From assembly GCA_014529385.2 (NCBI GenBank), contig CM043967.1:6217001-6281000 (forward strand): a DNA stretch of 64,000 nucleotides. Reading direction: 5' to 3'. Below the pieces are notes generated by a model. That model was not told the origin of the DNA, ran no database searches, and saw only the letters and a program-made list of their open reading frames with translations. The stretch is from Adiantum capillus-veneris. Its lineage: Eukaryota > Streptophyta > Polypodiopsida > Polypodiales > Pteridaceae. Below are positions 20,207 through 32,724 of this stretch, piece after piece. Position numbers and translations under genes: made by a program. Within the stretch, counting starts at the first letter, position 1; each line of letters opens with the position of its first letter.

Positions 20207-21660
20207 CAAGAGGTCGCATCAAAACCTTCAAAAGAGTGGGAAGCTGCACCCTACGAGATCATAGACATCTCCTCAAATGAGTGGGACCATGTGACAGGTT
20301 AGGAGTTGGCACAAATTCTAGCAAATAAATCTTCATCGAAAAGTTTCAAGCTATGAACGACACCAAAGTGAAAGAAATATTTTTCCCAAAGGAGCTATGG
20401 ACCCTACATCAAAGCCCAAAGTCTTGAATGGTGCTCGATGAATTCATTAGATAGATTCTTCAGGGTACCACCCTAGGTCACAAATTTCCAAAGAGCCCTT
20501 GAATTGATTTTTTCCATCTAGTACGATAGAGAAGCCATGCTCATTGAGAAAGACGGGGCAACGGTTAAAGTAAAGATCATTGATGAGCTTATCAACCAAT
20601 CCCTCCATCTGCCAATAGGAAGCCATAAAATTCTTCACAAAACCAAAGCTATTGACAATGACAAGGCATTTGTGAACAAACAAGGGCACAAGCTCACATA
20701 CAAGGATCTTATCTAATCAGAAACAGAGTCGCCCCTAAAGCTAATCTCCTAGCACTTAAAGGTCCAAAATCCACCAAGGTATACAGAGCCTATCCTTCAT
20801 GTGGCGGTAGTAATGGACATCGGCTTGGAAGTTGGCAGAGACATGAGTTATAAATTGTGATCTAAAAAATTACATATTAGAGAACCTAGTGGAGGAAAAT
20901 TTGAGCAACCACAAAAAAATTACATGAATGTTGGGCTAGTGCTCACCCAAGTTGCCTACCAAGCATTGGGAATGATTGAAGATTTGATGAATCTATTGCA
21001 TAAACCAAAGCATGCAAAGAGGATGGTGTGGGAAGCTTGTTCACCACGTCAACAATGAGAAGAATGAGAGTCTGGAGCTCAAGGGTACGAACATTGAACA
21101 ACGAGGCCATCGAGTAAAATTTTGAGCTAGGTGATGAGATCAAGACCAAAGAGGACAACACATCAAAATATCAATCCTTTGAAGAAGAAGAAATAAAAAT
21201 ACCATTGATCAGAAAAAGAACACCACCAATTGTCCAAATCCCAAAATCACAAGCACAACGGTCCATGGAAGAACCCCAACGGCTTTGAGAAGAGAGACTT
21301 GCTGAGATAGCTAAAGAAAAGACAAACATGGATGAAGATAGGCAAAGTCCACCTCCCTCTAATGAAGATGAAGATGATGTTGCGCTCAACAAGAAGATCA
21401 AGAAGATTAAAGAAGAAAGATGCCAGAAGGCAAAAGTTGAAGTTAAATTGGTGGGATCTTTCTGACAAAATATACATGATGTTTTGAAGAGAAGGCTGAC
21501 CAAAGAGAGGAGTATTTAAAGAAAGAGAAAATGAAGAATCTTGAATCTCCCCTGGACTCTCCAAGAAGCAAACCTATGCAAAGAGAATCTATCGAAGATG
21601 AAGCTTTCACTGGATTTGCATCCATAGTCAAGTTCTCGGGTATATATACAATCTCTTGTC
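20207..21660 (+). pseudogene. Element X aORF relic
   Basis: This is a decayed homologue of the A and B aORFs. The clearest stretch (20,530-20,715) reads KDGATVKVKIIDELINQSLH and HKLTYKDLI, matching B DTQGSKVKAVITNEIMAEAV and A DLQGKPNTMIVITEKVVAAA. A second match is VLTQVAYQALGMIEDL (near 20,948), equivalent to B VLTRIAYHAIGMVDNL (53,183). The later part is Lys/Glu-rich (21,180-21,460), like the linker of the homologues. The conserved C-terminal domain is missing, because the region runs into a microsatellite and then chromovirus C. Many stops are present. Confidence 0.65.
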
Positions 21661-21664
21661 CTCC

Positions 21665-22800
<1,136 letters not shown>

Positions 22801-22826
22801 GCTCTCCCTTGAAATCATAGTCATCC

Positions 22827-22887
22827 TTGACTATGGAGTAGGGAAAATAAAGTCATAGCTAGTCATCCTACTCCATAGTCATCCTTG
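22827..22887. repeat. Short inverted repeat
   Basis: GACTATGGAGTAGG and its exact inverse, CCTACTCCATAGTC, are separated by about 24 nt. They lie in the 3' noncoding part of chromovirus C, next to the putative PPT. Confidence 0.7.
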
Positions 22888-23175
22888 AAGGAAAATAAAG
22901 TTATAGATAATCGTGTTACTCAACTGGGTAGAGAATCCGTTTTTACCCGCAATCAACATTCTTCCATAGTGGTGACTAGCTCCACTTGGTTCTTGGAATA
23001 TTTAGTTAATGCAAACATGCTTTTACTTAGCCTTTACATCTTCCAGAGTAGATTTGTAAAGTCTACTTAGAGCTTGAGATACTAAGCTACTCCAAGCAAG
23101 TATTGATTATATGAATACAATTAAATCACTTATGAATTAAAAAAGAAATTTGAGAGTTAAAACAAGACAAACATT
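22888..23175 (-). other. 3' untranslated region of chromovirus C
   Basis: AT-rich sequence follows the chromodomain stop on the minus strand. It contains GTAGCTTAGTATCTCAAGC, which matches the plus strand near 2,668 after the C' chromodomain. No gene is present. Confidence 0.55.
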
Positions 23176-23473
23176 TTATAGGAATTGTTTGTTCATACCT
23201 TCTTGCCTTGGACAAGAGTCATTGTAAGCATCTACAAGGTATATATTATCCTTTAGCCAGATGTCTTGCATCCACCATGCCTCTTCAAAAGGATAATTCT
23301 TATATTTGACAAGGTATTTTTGGATAGTCCTGCCACTTCTTAAGACCTTGTCTTCATGTTGTAGAATGCTCTCTACCTGCAAGATCTCTTCTTGGCCTTC
23401 AAACTTGGGTGGTTCTTCAATTACTGGCTCTTTACATGGCTTGCCCTTTTAAAGTTTCAAGAGGCTCATATGA
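23176..23473 (-). pseudogene. Chromovirus C integrase tail and chromodomain
   Basis: Reading leftwards from the element B border: FHMSLLKL, a stop, KEPVIEEPPKFEGQEEI, then the chromodomain VESILQHEDKVLRSGRT, IQKYLVKYKNYPFEEAWWM. The usual Trp of YLVKW is Tyr here. The upstream half of the same protein (ending WLIHSAF) is at 56,945, on the other side of element B, with the duplicated AAGGC at the join. The chromodomain likely guided integration into heterochromatin. The only stop seen in this piece before the natural end lies just after KL. Confidence 0.85.
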
Positions 23474-23478
23474 AAGGC

Positions 23479-24345
23479 TGTTAGAAGCAAGCTAACGCAA
23501 CACCATTTTTTGGAGTTTTCCTTGTAAAACATTTACTATCTTGATAAATCGAGAATATTGTAACTCCTATTTTCTTTGATAAACCTTGTAATTAATGAGC
23601 CGGGGCTACAAGCTTCCAGATTGTATCAGCCAGTCAATTCCCAGCTTTGGTAGAACTCCAGATTATTAGTTTTGACAACTCAAAAACCTTGGCTAAGGTA
23701 TAAAAGACAATTTTTGTAAGTTTTTTATAAGTTTTGGATAAGAAATACACAGCATGAGCTAACGGTGCTCACTCCTCTCCTTCTCGTGCTTCCTACTCCC
23801 TACCCGGTTGTCACATTGCGAATGAGTTTGTTGCATTGCAACTGCAGGTAAGAGATCTACGCATTGACGTAAGCCATTCACAGTATTTCGTAGCTTTTGG
23901 CGTCGCCGATCCCCGGCCTAATTTCATCATAACTAGGAATTTACATGTTCAAATAAAAAACTAAGCATAGGTGGGGTATTGGGGCATCATTGCTAAGCAT
24001 TTAGATGCATTCTGGGTCGAAAACAAATAGGTCAAAAATCCACTGCTGTTAATAATCGCCATTTTAGAAATTGACCTAAAATGGGATTTGAGACCATAGG
24101 CATGTGTGCTTAGGTCTTGTACTTGTCATTGGATGTTGTAACGGATATGATTTGCTTGCCGATGAGCGATTGGCTTTTGGTGATTTCAGTCACTTGAGTG
24201 TAGTGTTGAGTTTGATGAGAGTTGTTAGTTGTTTTTAGAGAGGTTGACAACCTCTTGTAGCCTCTATGCACTAGTCGAGTCAGCTTCGTCCCATGGTTTG
24301 ATAAATTAATCGTGATTCTCGCTAATACTGCAATAAGATAGGATG
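23479..24345 (+). repeat. 5' LTR of element B (main part)
   Basis: It starts TGTTAGAAGCAAGC and aligns along its length with 56,039-56,915. TATAAAAG is at 23,699-23,706. The last roughly 24 bp of the LTR, as known from the 3' copy (ending GTCCCACA), are not in place here but lie inverted in the next segment. A B-type half-palindrome GTTAATAATCG begins at 24,048. Confidence 0.9.
23845..23853 (+). promoter_or_regulatory. Consensus splice donor in the element B LTR
   Basis: CAG|GTAAGA matches the plant 5' splice consensus and lies about 115 nt downstream of the expected start site after the TATA box. The same CAG|GTAAGAG is kept in the 3' LTR (GT at 56,391) despite changes on both sides. Paired with acceptors at 26,226 and 52,437 it would give spliced pre-gag and aORF mRNAs. 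Confidence 0.55.
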
Positions 24346-24415
24346 TTTTTCCCTAGTTTAGGTCTCTTCGATCCCCAACAACGGCGCCAAGTGTGGGACT
24401 CATGTCTGGTAGTTG
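24346..24415 (-). promoter_or_regulatory. Inverted segment carrying LTR end and tRNA-Asp-type primer site
   Basis: On the minus strand it reads GACATGAGTCCCACA (LTR end; the 3' LTR has GACATGCGTCCCACA), then TTGGCGCCGTTGTTGGGGAT, close to the plant tRNA-Asp 3' end complement, then a short leader. All other parts of B read on the plus strand. A local inversion of about 70 bp therefore flipped the LTR end and the primer-binding site, which would prevent first-strand priming. Confidence 0.7.
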
Positions 24416-26203
24416 TCCTTTAACTTCCTTTAGGTTTGCCTAGAGTTTAGAGTTTAAAAATCTCTTTTAGAAACCTCATAACTTAAGATTGTCGTCTTCT
24501 GCTGTGTTGAGGTAGCTTGGAAGTAATTGTACTTGTTGAGTACCTTTAGGACTGTAGGATTGTAGATTTAGATTAAAATTTTGAGAATGATTGGTAGACA
24601 AGACAAGTCTTAAGATCAAGACTCTGAAAAACATAAAAACACAAGAAAATGAGTGTTTGTGGACACTTTCCACAACCCCATTGCATGAGAAACTAGGATT
24701 AGGGTAAGTAGGATCCGAGGTGGATTTCAGAACACTGTTCTCTGAAAGAATCAAGAGTGAGTTGTTATGTAAAGTTGCAAAATTTCAAGTCTATGCCTAG
24801 AAATAGCTTGAAAAGACTCGAATTCACTCAATCCGACTGGAGAGTAAGCCTAAGAGTTGGCCGAACCAGTGGGTAAGCTCAAAGACACTTCGAGGTAAAA
24901 ATTTCAAGAAGTTGACCAAAACTCAGATTATTTACTTTTTCTTGACATTTTAGACCAAAGTAAGTTTTGCCTTGATTTATAGGCTTAAAAAACATCATAA
25001 AAAGACTGTCTATGAGAAAATTGCAAAACAGTACTCATTTCAAGCCTCAGGTTAATAATCGCGGTTATTAACTTTCTGCTCTAAATTGGCCAAGGTTCAT
25101 ACCATTGACTCATTGTATGTGTACAAACAAATTTTGTAAAGGCCCAAAGATTTGGATCACTAAACTGGCAAAAAACAGGGTAAAAACTAAAGTTTTTAGT
25201 GCCTTTTTGAATCTTGCTTGTAAATTGGGAAAGACTTTATCCAAAATTGTTGAAAATTGATCCATAGGATTATGTTGATGTGATAAACATGTGTACATGA
25301 TGCTCAGTTGACCAAAAATTTGCAAAAATTTATCAAATGTAAATAATTGCGATTATTTACATCTGCCCTTTTTTTGAACTTTTTTGACCAAGTTGGCATA
25401 CCACTAGCTTTACCATGTTGTAATAAGCCCACAAACCAAATCTGGTAAGATTTGAATCACCAGATTAAAAATTGTGACTAAAATTGCAAAGTTAGTCTGC
25501 GGACAGATAAATGATGACCATTTGACCAAAAATTGTCCAAACTTGATGAAAATTGACTAGTGATCTTAACTTAAGGTGCTTAAAAGATCTGTGTCAAAGT
25601 TGGGGCAAAAATTTACAAAAAAATTTCAGGAGTAAATAATCGCGATTATTTACATCTACTTCAAAACTTGATGATTTTGCAAATTTGAGTATACCACAAG
25701 GTCAAGCACATCAAGTAGACCCCACAAATCAATTTTGGTGAAATTTGGATCACAAAACTGAGACTTAAGCCAGATTCTCAAAATCAAAGTCTACAGACAC
25801 GAAACAGTGGGTAAACTTGATCAAATTTTGTCCAAACTTATTGAAACTTGTCCAAGGGCTTTAACAAGTTGTATACTTGCTAAACCAATCCAAAAAGTGT
25901 CAAAAACTTGACAAAAGTAAATAATCACGATTATTTACTTCTACTATCCAGAGACTTCAATTTTGACTTTTGGGCTTATACAGTGTTAGACCAGCATAAT
26001 ATAAGGCCACAAGACAATTTTGGGTTCAATCAGATCAAAATTGGTACATATACACTCAGTTTACAGGTTGCAGATTAGACCTTTGATTTTGCTAAAGCCG
26101 AATCTGAAAGTCAAATTTTGACTCTCATAGCATGATTTGAAGTGATATACTGAGACCAATCATGAGAGTTCTCAAGAGCTTTACTGTCTTTATAGAAGAA
26201 TAG
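24416..26203 (+). other. Element B leader, noncoding
   Basis: AT-rich and without a supported ORF. It is built mainly of diverged repeat units of about 288 nt with palindromes (next entry). The unit phrase AAGCCCACAAACCAAAT recurs about 76 nt after each palindrome centre. Confidence 0.7.
25051..25940. repeat. Palindrome array in element B leader (4 units)
   Basis: Palindromes lie at 25,051-25,072, 25,339-25,360, 25,632-25,653 (perfect) and 25,917-25,938, with centres 288, 293 and 285 nt apart. The arm is GTAAATAAT (GTTAATAAT in the first). The four central bases are CGCG, TGCG, CGCG and CACG, and the first copy also has a mismatch just outside the core. Single mismatches are of the CG-to-TG/CA type except in the first copy. 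A second array with the same arms is at 51.66-52.26 kb, and element A has the same layout with different arms. Confidence 0.85.
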
Positions 26204-26226
26204 CTAACTTGATTAATTTTGTACAG
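26204..26226 (+). promoter_or_regulatory. Putative 3' splice site before element B pre-gag ORF
   Basis: CTAAC (26,204-26,208) is followed by TTGATTAATTTTGTACAG|G with AG at 26,225-26,226. It has the same motif order as the acceptor-like site before the aORF at 52,410. Confidence 0.5.
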
Positions 26227-26267
26227 GAATCAGGTTGCAGACGAGGAATTAGTGGCTTGACACAAAG

Positions 26268-27330
26268 TTGCAATTGAATCTAGTGGAAATTGACGACAAG
26301 TCAATCCAAGGTGAGTACTCTATCCAGAGCTTCATAAATTATGTGAACCTTAGATCTGGTTGTGTACTAGGAAATCAAGTCCTATTCGAAGAAACCTCCA
26401 GTAGAGTATCTAGAAGAAAGTGTGAATCAAGGCAATTGCTTGCACACAATTCCTAAAGAAGTCTCAGACACTTTTTTAGATTCAACATCCGAAATGTCTT
26501 CTTACTCGACTCACTCGAAAACCGGAACAACAATGCACTATAAGCATATAGTCTCTTTTTACAAGACTAACCGTCATGGAGCCCAGGTTTACTTGGACCC
26601 TAACGAGGAGTATGCTATTCGTATTTATGACCATGGTATTGAGTTCGAAGAAGACGTTAGGGCAAACAAAAAAGGAAAAATGTACATGGATCGAAACGGA
26701 ACTCAATATGTACAAGTCAAACATCTTGATGTGGTAGACAAATAGGGGTTAGAAGTGAACACTATAATCCCAGATATGTCACCAAAAGAAGGATCACCAA
26801 CTTTGGAATTCAAGGGATACGATCAAGTAGACTTGAAGCCTTTGAAACGGCTTAGTACAGATAATCCTAGGATCAGAGTCTATTGTTGGGAAGATAGAAA
26901 CATAAAAGATCTTTTGTGGACTTCTTATGCCAGACCAGGACAATTAACGGCCATGAAGATCATCTATATCTTCAAGATCAAAGATAAGGGATCTGCAGAT
27001 CTACCAACTTACTTGTTCAGGGCTTGTTATAATTATGATGACTCCTGAGGAGGTAGAACAAACCAAATACCAGGGGTATTCCATAAGAGACTGGATCTTG
27101 GGGCAAGGACCAGAAACAACTCCAAGAGACGAACATCATGAGAGAACATCTGAGAGTAATGTGAATAAACCAAAAACCACCTCATCATGTAGAAAACCAG
27201 GTGACACTAAGGCCAGAGTCCAAGGCTACACGAATCACTATTTCCAACAGACTGGTTTCAAGGACTCGGAACAGGACCAACTCCCAGAAGACCTGGAGTT
27301 GAACCAAATAGACGTGTCAAACCAACTGAT
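26268..27330 (+). pseudogene. Element B pre-gag ORF (unknown)
   Basis: Three open pieces (26,268-26,456; 26,422-26,745; 26,755-27,048, the last ones separated by a single stop) precede gag. Readable parts: HYKHIVSFYKTNRHGAQ, YLDPNEEYAIRIYDHGIEFE, MDRNGTQYVQVKHLDVVDK, RIRVYCWEDRNIKDLLW. I recognise no domain. It could be an N-terminal extension of gag or a separate ORF1. A similar but weaker pattern occurs on the minus strand near 1.0-1.2 kb. Confidence 0.5.
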
Positions 27331-28640
27331 TTCAAAAATCGGTCAAAAAATACATTGGATTAGGGGATCCACATGACCACTTAGCAAGCTTTAAGCAAGT
27401 ACTAAGAGCAGCGTGTATATTTGATTTCCATACTCAATTCGAGGGGTTTGGAATGACAGTAGAAGGAAAAGCTTTGACATGGTTCCAAAACATTCCACCA
27501 AAGTTAATCATGGACTTGAACACATTAGCTCAAGGATTTGTAGTTTCTTGTTCCAAAACGGGGATTAAACATAATACGGTAGCTCAAATCTACAGCTTTA
27601 AACAGAAACATGGTGAGTCTGTTAGGGATTGTGCAACTTGAATGAAACAATACATTGCCAGATGCGGAGAGATGGAGATACCTGCAGAAGAACGACTTGT
27701 ATCCTTGTTTCTGGAGGTACTGCTAAACAAAGAACTTCATACTATACTCTATAGTAAAAAGCATACCACCCTAGACGTGTGTGTGTCTGATGTGATTGAC
27801 CTAGGAGACAATTGCAAGATCTTAAATGAAGAAGATGTCCCTAAGAATAACCAAAGCAAGAAAACAGCATCCACAAAACCAGCACAAGTGGGAACGGATG
27901 CTGCGACACCACTCTTAGCCATAGAAGGTATGCTAAAAAGGATGAACGACATGATGAACAATATGCAAAAAGCGCTTATGAGAGGACCATGACAAGGGAT
28001 ACCTCCACAAGTACAACCAATTAGGCCACAAAAATGGTGTGCAATCGAGGGTAAATGAACCAATCATGAAACCCACAAGTGCTACTTCAAACCAAAGTAT
28101 GATGGGAATGTTCAGTACGTGCCTATGAGGCCCCAGGGACAACCCATGTATAGATATCAGCCTAATATGGCCCAAGCTCAAAGATCACCAATGGGTATGG
28201 AAAGACCTCAACCTGTGTTGGGACAACAACATCCATATCCAGGACATAGTGCAGTGCCTGTAAAGTACATGCACTCGAAAGGAGTCATACATGAACAATC
28301 ATTAGTGCATGTTACACCCTATGCAAAGCCTAGTTCATCTACAGTAATGGTAGAAGGAGATTGTTATAGTCCACATCCATCACCAATAAAAGAAACCATA
28401 ACTTATTCTCCACCAGAGCTCGCACCAATGTATTATGTAGCTAATCAAGGAGTCAGACCTCCCATGGGAAGACCTACGATGAAGCCTAGAATAGGAAACT
28501 GTCATAACTGTGTTGCTGATGACCATTAGAAGAATGAATGTCCAGAGCCTGACAAAAACCTTAAACCAATTGAAGCCTATTGCATACAATGTTTCAAAAA
28601 GAGAGAACACTTTTTGGAAGATTGTCCTAAGAATCCTTTG
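27331..28640 (+). pseudogene. Element B gag with CCHC knuckles
   Basis: The capsid-like region starts GLGDPHDHLASFKQVL (about 27,360), then EGFGMTVEGKALTWFQ, GIKHNTVAQIYSFKQK and EERLVSLFLEVLL, matching the minus-strand gag at 3.5-4.8 kb. A Pro/Gln/Met-rich segment (28,119-28,480) follows, then knuckles CHNCVADDH*KNEC (in-frame stop) and CIQCFKKREHFLEDC. Gag packages the RNA. Stops lie between 27,376 and 27,453, at 27,639 and at 28,527. Confidence 0.8.
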
Positions 28641-29700
28641 AACAAAGAAAAAACTATCGTAAACGTAGTCCAAGTGATGCATAGCAGTTTATCAGAGAGT
28701 GAACCGATTGTTGCAATCAAGGTAATCACTAGAGCCCAGGCAAAGAAAAAGAGACACAACTCCTCTGAAGATTCAGAAAACATGAAAGCTTCTTCTCAAA
28801 GAATCAAAAGGAGCAGAAGCAAAAGATATGAGATAAATAAACAAAACCAACGGGTAGAAAATGAAGAGAAAGCAAAAATGCTAGCCCAGGACAAGTTGAA
28901 AGAAACTGGCAGTGAATTCAAGGAAACAACCGTGAAATCTGGAGGATCCATTCTGGTTGATAAAATTTTTGAGCCTATTAATGCTGCCTTGGAAGCCTAC
29001 CAAGCAGGAATTAAAGCAGGCCAAAAGATGGAAAACAAATGGAAAAACTATCCATCTCCAGACATGGAAGCAGCAAAGCTGGAGGCTTATCAAAACTTGG
29101 TAAGAATCACGCAAGAAATGCTGGATAAACAGAAACCCAAGCTTGAAAGTATTGCAAAACCTGAAGAGCTTGCGGTAGAAGAAACGAAAGCAAAATCCGA
29201 TGTGGTGGCAGAACCCCACCTTGAAACAAATGAACAAGAGCTTATAGTGCCGGAAAATGAAGATGCCTTAGACGGAATTCCATTCGTAGAGGAAGACTGG
29301 CCATGACACTTATGCGAAAAGGTAAAAGAGATCAATGATGGGAGCCTAGCTTCAAAGTCGGCTCCTATATAGGAAGTCTGGTTGGATAATCTACCATCTG
29401 ATATGAACATGGATTTACAATCCTTCTACGGGGATTGTGGATCGAAGGCTTCAGGAATATCTAAACCATTGACATTAAAAACATTACCTTCTTACTTGGG
29501 AGATAACGAACATGAATCTATCGTGTGTAAGACTAGTCAAGTAAAAAGAGCCAAACAGACCCTAGAAGTAGACAACATTCATTCAATCATGTCTACCCCC
29601 ATCCAATGCACTCTTACTTTGAGAGAACTTTTGAAACTCAGGCCATACTTGTGGAACGATTTATAGAAAACCCTAGAGAAGGTGGGGATAACGGGGTTAA
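28641..29700 (+). pseudogene. Element B gag-protease linker, charged
   Basis: A continuous frame to 29,306 encodes a Lys/Glu-rich, probably helical protein (VITRAQAKKKRHNSSEDSEN, LEAYQAGIKAGQKMENKWKN), then a further open piece to 29,666 with LTLRELLKLRPYLWNDL, similar to the short motif that often precedes protease in plant Ty3 elements. No enzyme motif is seen. Confidence 0.55.
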
Positions 29701-29816
29701 TCTCTAAGAATTTGGGAAAATTGAAAAATGAAATGGAAAACAAAGAGATTCAATCAGTTCCTATGAACAAGGTCTGAGAATATTATGAAGGGGAAGAAGG
29801 AAACACCAGCCTCCCA

Positions 29817-30410
29817 ATGAAATATAATGACATTGAAACCATGGAAATATTGGATAGTGGAGCTGGCATAGCCATAGCCACTAAAGCAGTATGGGAATCC
29901 TGGGGACAGCTAGTCATTAGACAAACGCGAATGAAATTGCAGTTGGCTGACGGACACATTGAGAGACCACTAGGGCTACTTGAAAAAGTGATAGTCAACT
30001 CCTGTGGAATTGAATATCAACACACTTTTTCCATAGTAGACTTTGGGAAAAAACTCAACTATGAAATCATAGTGGGAAGACCTTTCATGCGACAGGTACA
30101 ACTTATCCAAGATTGGGGAAACAACTATCTGTACTTGAAGCAGGTGGGATCTATAACAAGAGTCAATCTAAAAGATCACACTTATAGAGATGTCTTGAAA
30201 ACACCCATCCAAGAGTTTGATTCAATCTCTTCAGCTGAAACTAAGCTCCCATCCTGGTTAAACAAAGACACTCCTATTTGGATGTGCAGAGCTTCAAAAA
30301 ATGGAAGCTTAAGACGAGAGGAATGTATCCTAGAGAGGGAATGTACAGACGAAGCCTACATACCTGAACCCTTTCCAGAGCATTTTTTTGAACCATTCGA
30401 GTGGACTTAA
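29817..30410 (+). pseudogene. Element B retropepsin (protease)
   Basis: The catalytic motif ILDSGAGIAIATKAVW (D-S-G) is intact, followed by LQLADGHIERPLGLLEKVIV and EIIVGRPFMRQ, the paired strand and ILG-like region of retropepsins. This domain cleaves Gag-Pol. The frame is open for 197 codons. Upstream stops separate it from gag, so it would not be made as a fusion in this copy. Confidence 0.85.
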
Positions 30411-30422
30411 ATTTTAGCGACA

Positions 30423-31346
30423 ATGGATGTATGTGTTAATACGTCTATGCCTACTCAATTTTGCAAAGAGAATGGCTACGACATAATTCCCATTCAAATG
30501 ATGTCAGTCTTCAACACTAAAAACAAAGATGAGGAAACCAAGGACTTGATGAAAGCTCAACATGTCTTTTCTGACCTCTATTACCACGCAACTGATGAGT
30601 TAGATGAACACTCAGCTACTTCAGAAGATTCGGGGTCAGAAAAAGAGCATACGAGAGCTCGGTTACTCTTAAAGGAAGGGGAGGAAAAGCTTTTTGACTT
30701 TCCAAACCAAAAATCAAGAAGACAAAAATGGTATGGACAAAAGAGAGACACCAATATAGTGAAAACATGACCTATACCATCAGTCTCCAGTAAAACACAA
30801 TTCCTGATGCAAATAGATGCTAATGATTGTGTCAAGGAAAAAATAACTGGTAGATATCCTTCAAACAAAAACTCAAAAATGTCTTAGACATCGAGAAAAG
30901 AAAGGAAGGGTATATAAGAAAAATCTTAGGATAAAAAACCACTCATGATCAAAGTCGAGCGGAAAAAGAAATATCAAGAGTTGATAAAAGCTCTAAAGGA
31001 TATATACACCACCGAAATGGAAACCACAAAAGAGGATGGTAAGGATGTAATGCATGTTCCATCCCATTATAAAAAGTATACTATCCAAGATTGGAAAATC
31101 ATAATTGAACAACCTGTTAGGGAACTACGGAAACAAGGCGAATCTTACGAAGGGCCTGAAAACGCTAAAAGGGTAGACTTGGCTGAACTAGGAGAAGATC
31201 CTAGACCTACTTACATTGTGAATGACCTAACAGAAGAAGAAGAAAAGCTTTTGCTGAGCTTGTTAAAGGAATACTGAGATATTTTTGCTTGGTCATACAA
31301 GGATCTCAAGGGTGTTGATTCAGAAATCTGTCAACATACTATATTC
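30423..31346 (+). pseudogene. Element B protease-RT linker
   Basis: Two open pieces (30,423-30,770, 30,945-31,277) carry no catalytic motif. The second ends DPRPTYIVNDLTEEEEKLLL and then, past a stop, DIFAWSYKDLKGV, the usual lead-in to Ty3 reverse transcriptase. Confidence 0.65.
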
Positions 31347-32130
31347 ATGAGAGATGATGCGAAACCAAGTAGACAGAGACCATACACTCATAACGAAACA
31401 TTTGCCAGGAAGATCAAAGAAGAGATTGAAAAACTAAAGGAAGTTGAATTCATTTATAAAATTGAACACAGAGATTGGGTGTCTCCAATTGTGGTAGTAC
31501 CTAAGAACAATGGGAAATTACGAGTGTGTGTTAATCTCAAAAAGGTGAATGCAGCTACCATTAGAGACAACTTTCCTCTTTCGATAGCTGAGAATGTTTT
31601 AGAACGAGTGGCAGGAAAAGAAGCTTATAGCTTCTTAGACGGCTTTTCAGGATACAATCAACTTTTGGTTGACCCAAAAGATCAGCATAAAACTGCTTTT
31701 GCAATAGAATGGGGTATATTTGCCTATCAGGTTATGCCGTTTGGGTTAACTAATGCTCCAGCCACATTTCAGAGGTTGATGAGCCATGCTTTCAAAGAGT
31801 ATCTTTGGAAATTCTTAGAAGTATACATGGATGATCTATGTGTACATTCGTCAATCCGGTCTGATCATTTTGAACACCTCAAAAAGGTAATTGATAAATG
31901 TAGACTTTATAGGATTTGCTTAAATCCTAAAAAGTGCACATTCATGGGAAGACAAGGGAAAATTCTTGGACATATCGTTTCTAAAAATGGCATAGCTACT
32001 GATATTGAGAAGATTCATGTGATTGTTGATTTGCCTAGACCAACAAAAGTCAAGGGGGTACAAGCCTTCGTGGGACATTGTGGGTATTACCGACGGTTCA
32101 TCTACATGTATGCTATAATTTGCAAAACCC
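31347..32130 (+). pseudogene. Element B reverse transcriptase
   Basis: The RT motifs are in order: EVEFIYKIEHRDWVSPIVVV, NGKLRVCVNLKKVNAATI, YSFLDGFSGYNQ, FAYQVMPFGLTNAPATFQ, VYMDDLCVHS (catalytic YMDD intact), KKCTFMGRQGKILGHIVS. A frame change at about 32,130 separates it from RNase H (CGYYRRFI then out of frame). Apart from that the domain is the best preserved in the element. Confidence 0.9.
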
Positions 32131-32724
32131 ATGTATAGCTTGATTACGCACTTTGAATGGACCAAGGCATGTGAAGAATCCTTCATGAAGCTTAAGCAAG
32201 ATCTCACCTCAGCTCGAATATTGAAAGCACCAAATTGGGATAAGGTATTCCACATACATGTAGATGCTTTAAACTTTGCTATTGGTTGTATACTAGCCCA
32301 ACCAGGAGATGAGAAAATTGACTTTCCTATTTCTTATGCTAGCCGACAATTGAACATGGCAAAAAAGAATTACACCACCACCAACAGAGAAGGACTAGGA
32401 ATGATCTATGATGTTAAAAAGTATAGACATTACCTATTAGCCAACAAGTTTGTGTTCTTTGTGGACCACCAAGCTTTGTTATATTTGGTCAAGAAGCCAT
32501 GCAGCACAAGGAGAATAGTGAGATGGTTCATCATTCTTCTCCAATTTGATTTCACTGTGGTTGTAAAGAAAGGCACTACACATCCACGAGCAGATCATTT
32601 GTCAAGGATTGTTTCAAGGGAATCACCTAAAGGGGTAGACAATGATCTACCAGATGCCTATTTGTTCTCCATGGAAATGATACCTAGATGGTTGGAAAAC
32701 ATTGTGTCATTCATTAATTACTAG
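32131..32724 (+). pseudogene. Element B RNase H
   Basis: HVDALNFAIGCILAQ, ISYASRQLNMAKKNYTTTNR, FVDHQALLYLVKKP and HPRADHLSRI are the Ty3 RNase H landmarks. The normally acidic start (VDAS) is kept as VDAL. Only one RNase H is present, unlike element E. It ends SFINY and a stop before the integrase linker. Confidence 0.85.

Noticed and set aside
24380-24400. The tRNA-Asp-type PBS as the start of a separate minus-strand element
   Set aside because: Sequence on its left belongs to the B 5' LTR and no minus-strand gag follows. A short inversion within B explains it with the matching LTR end.
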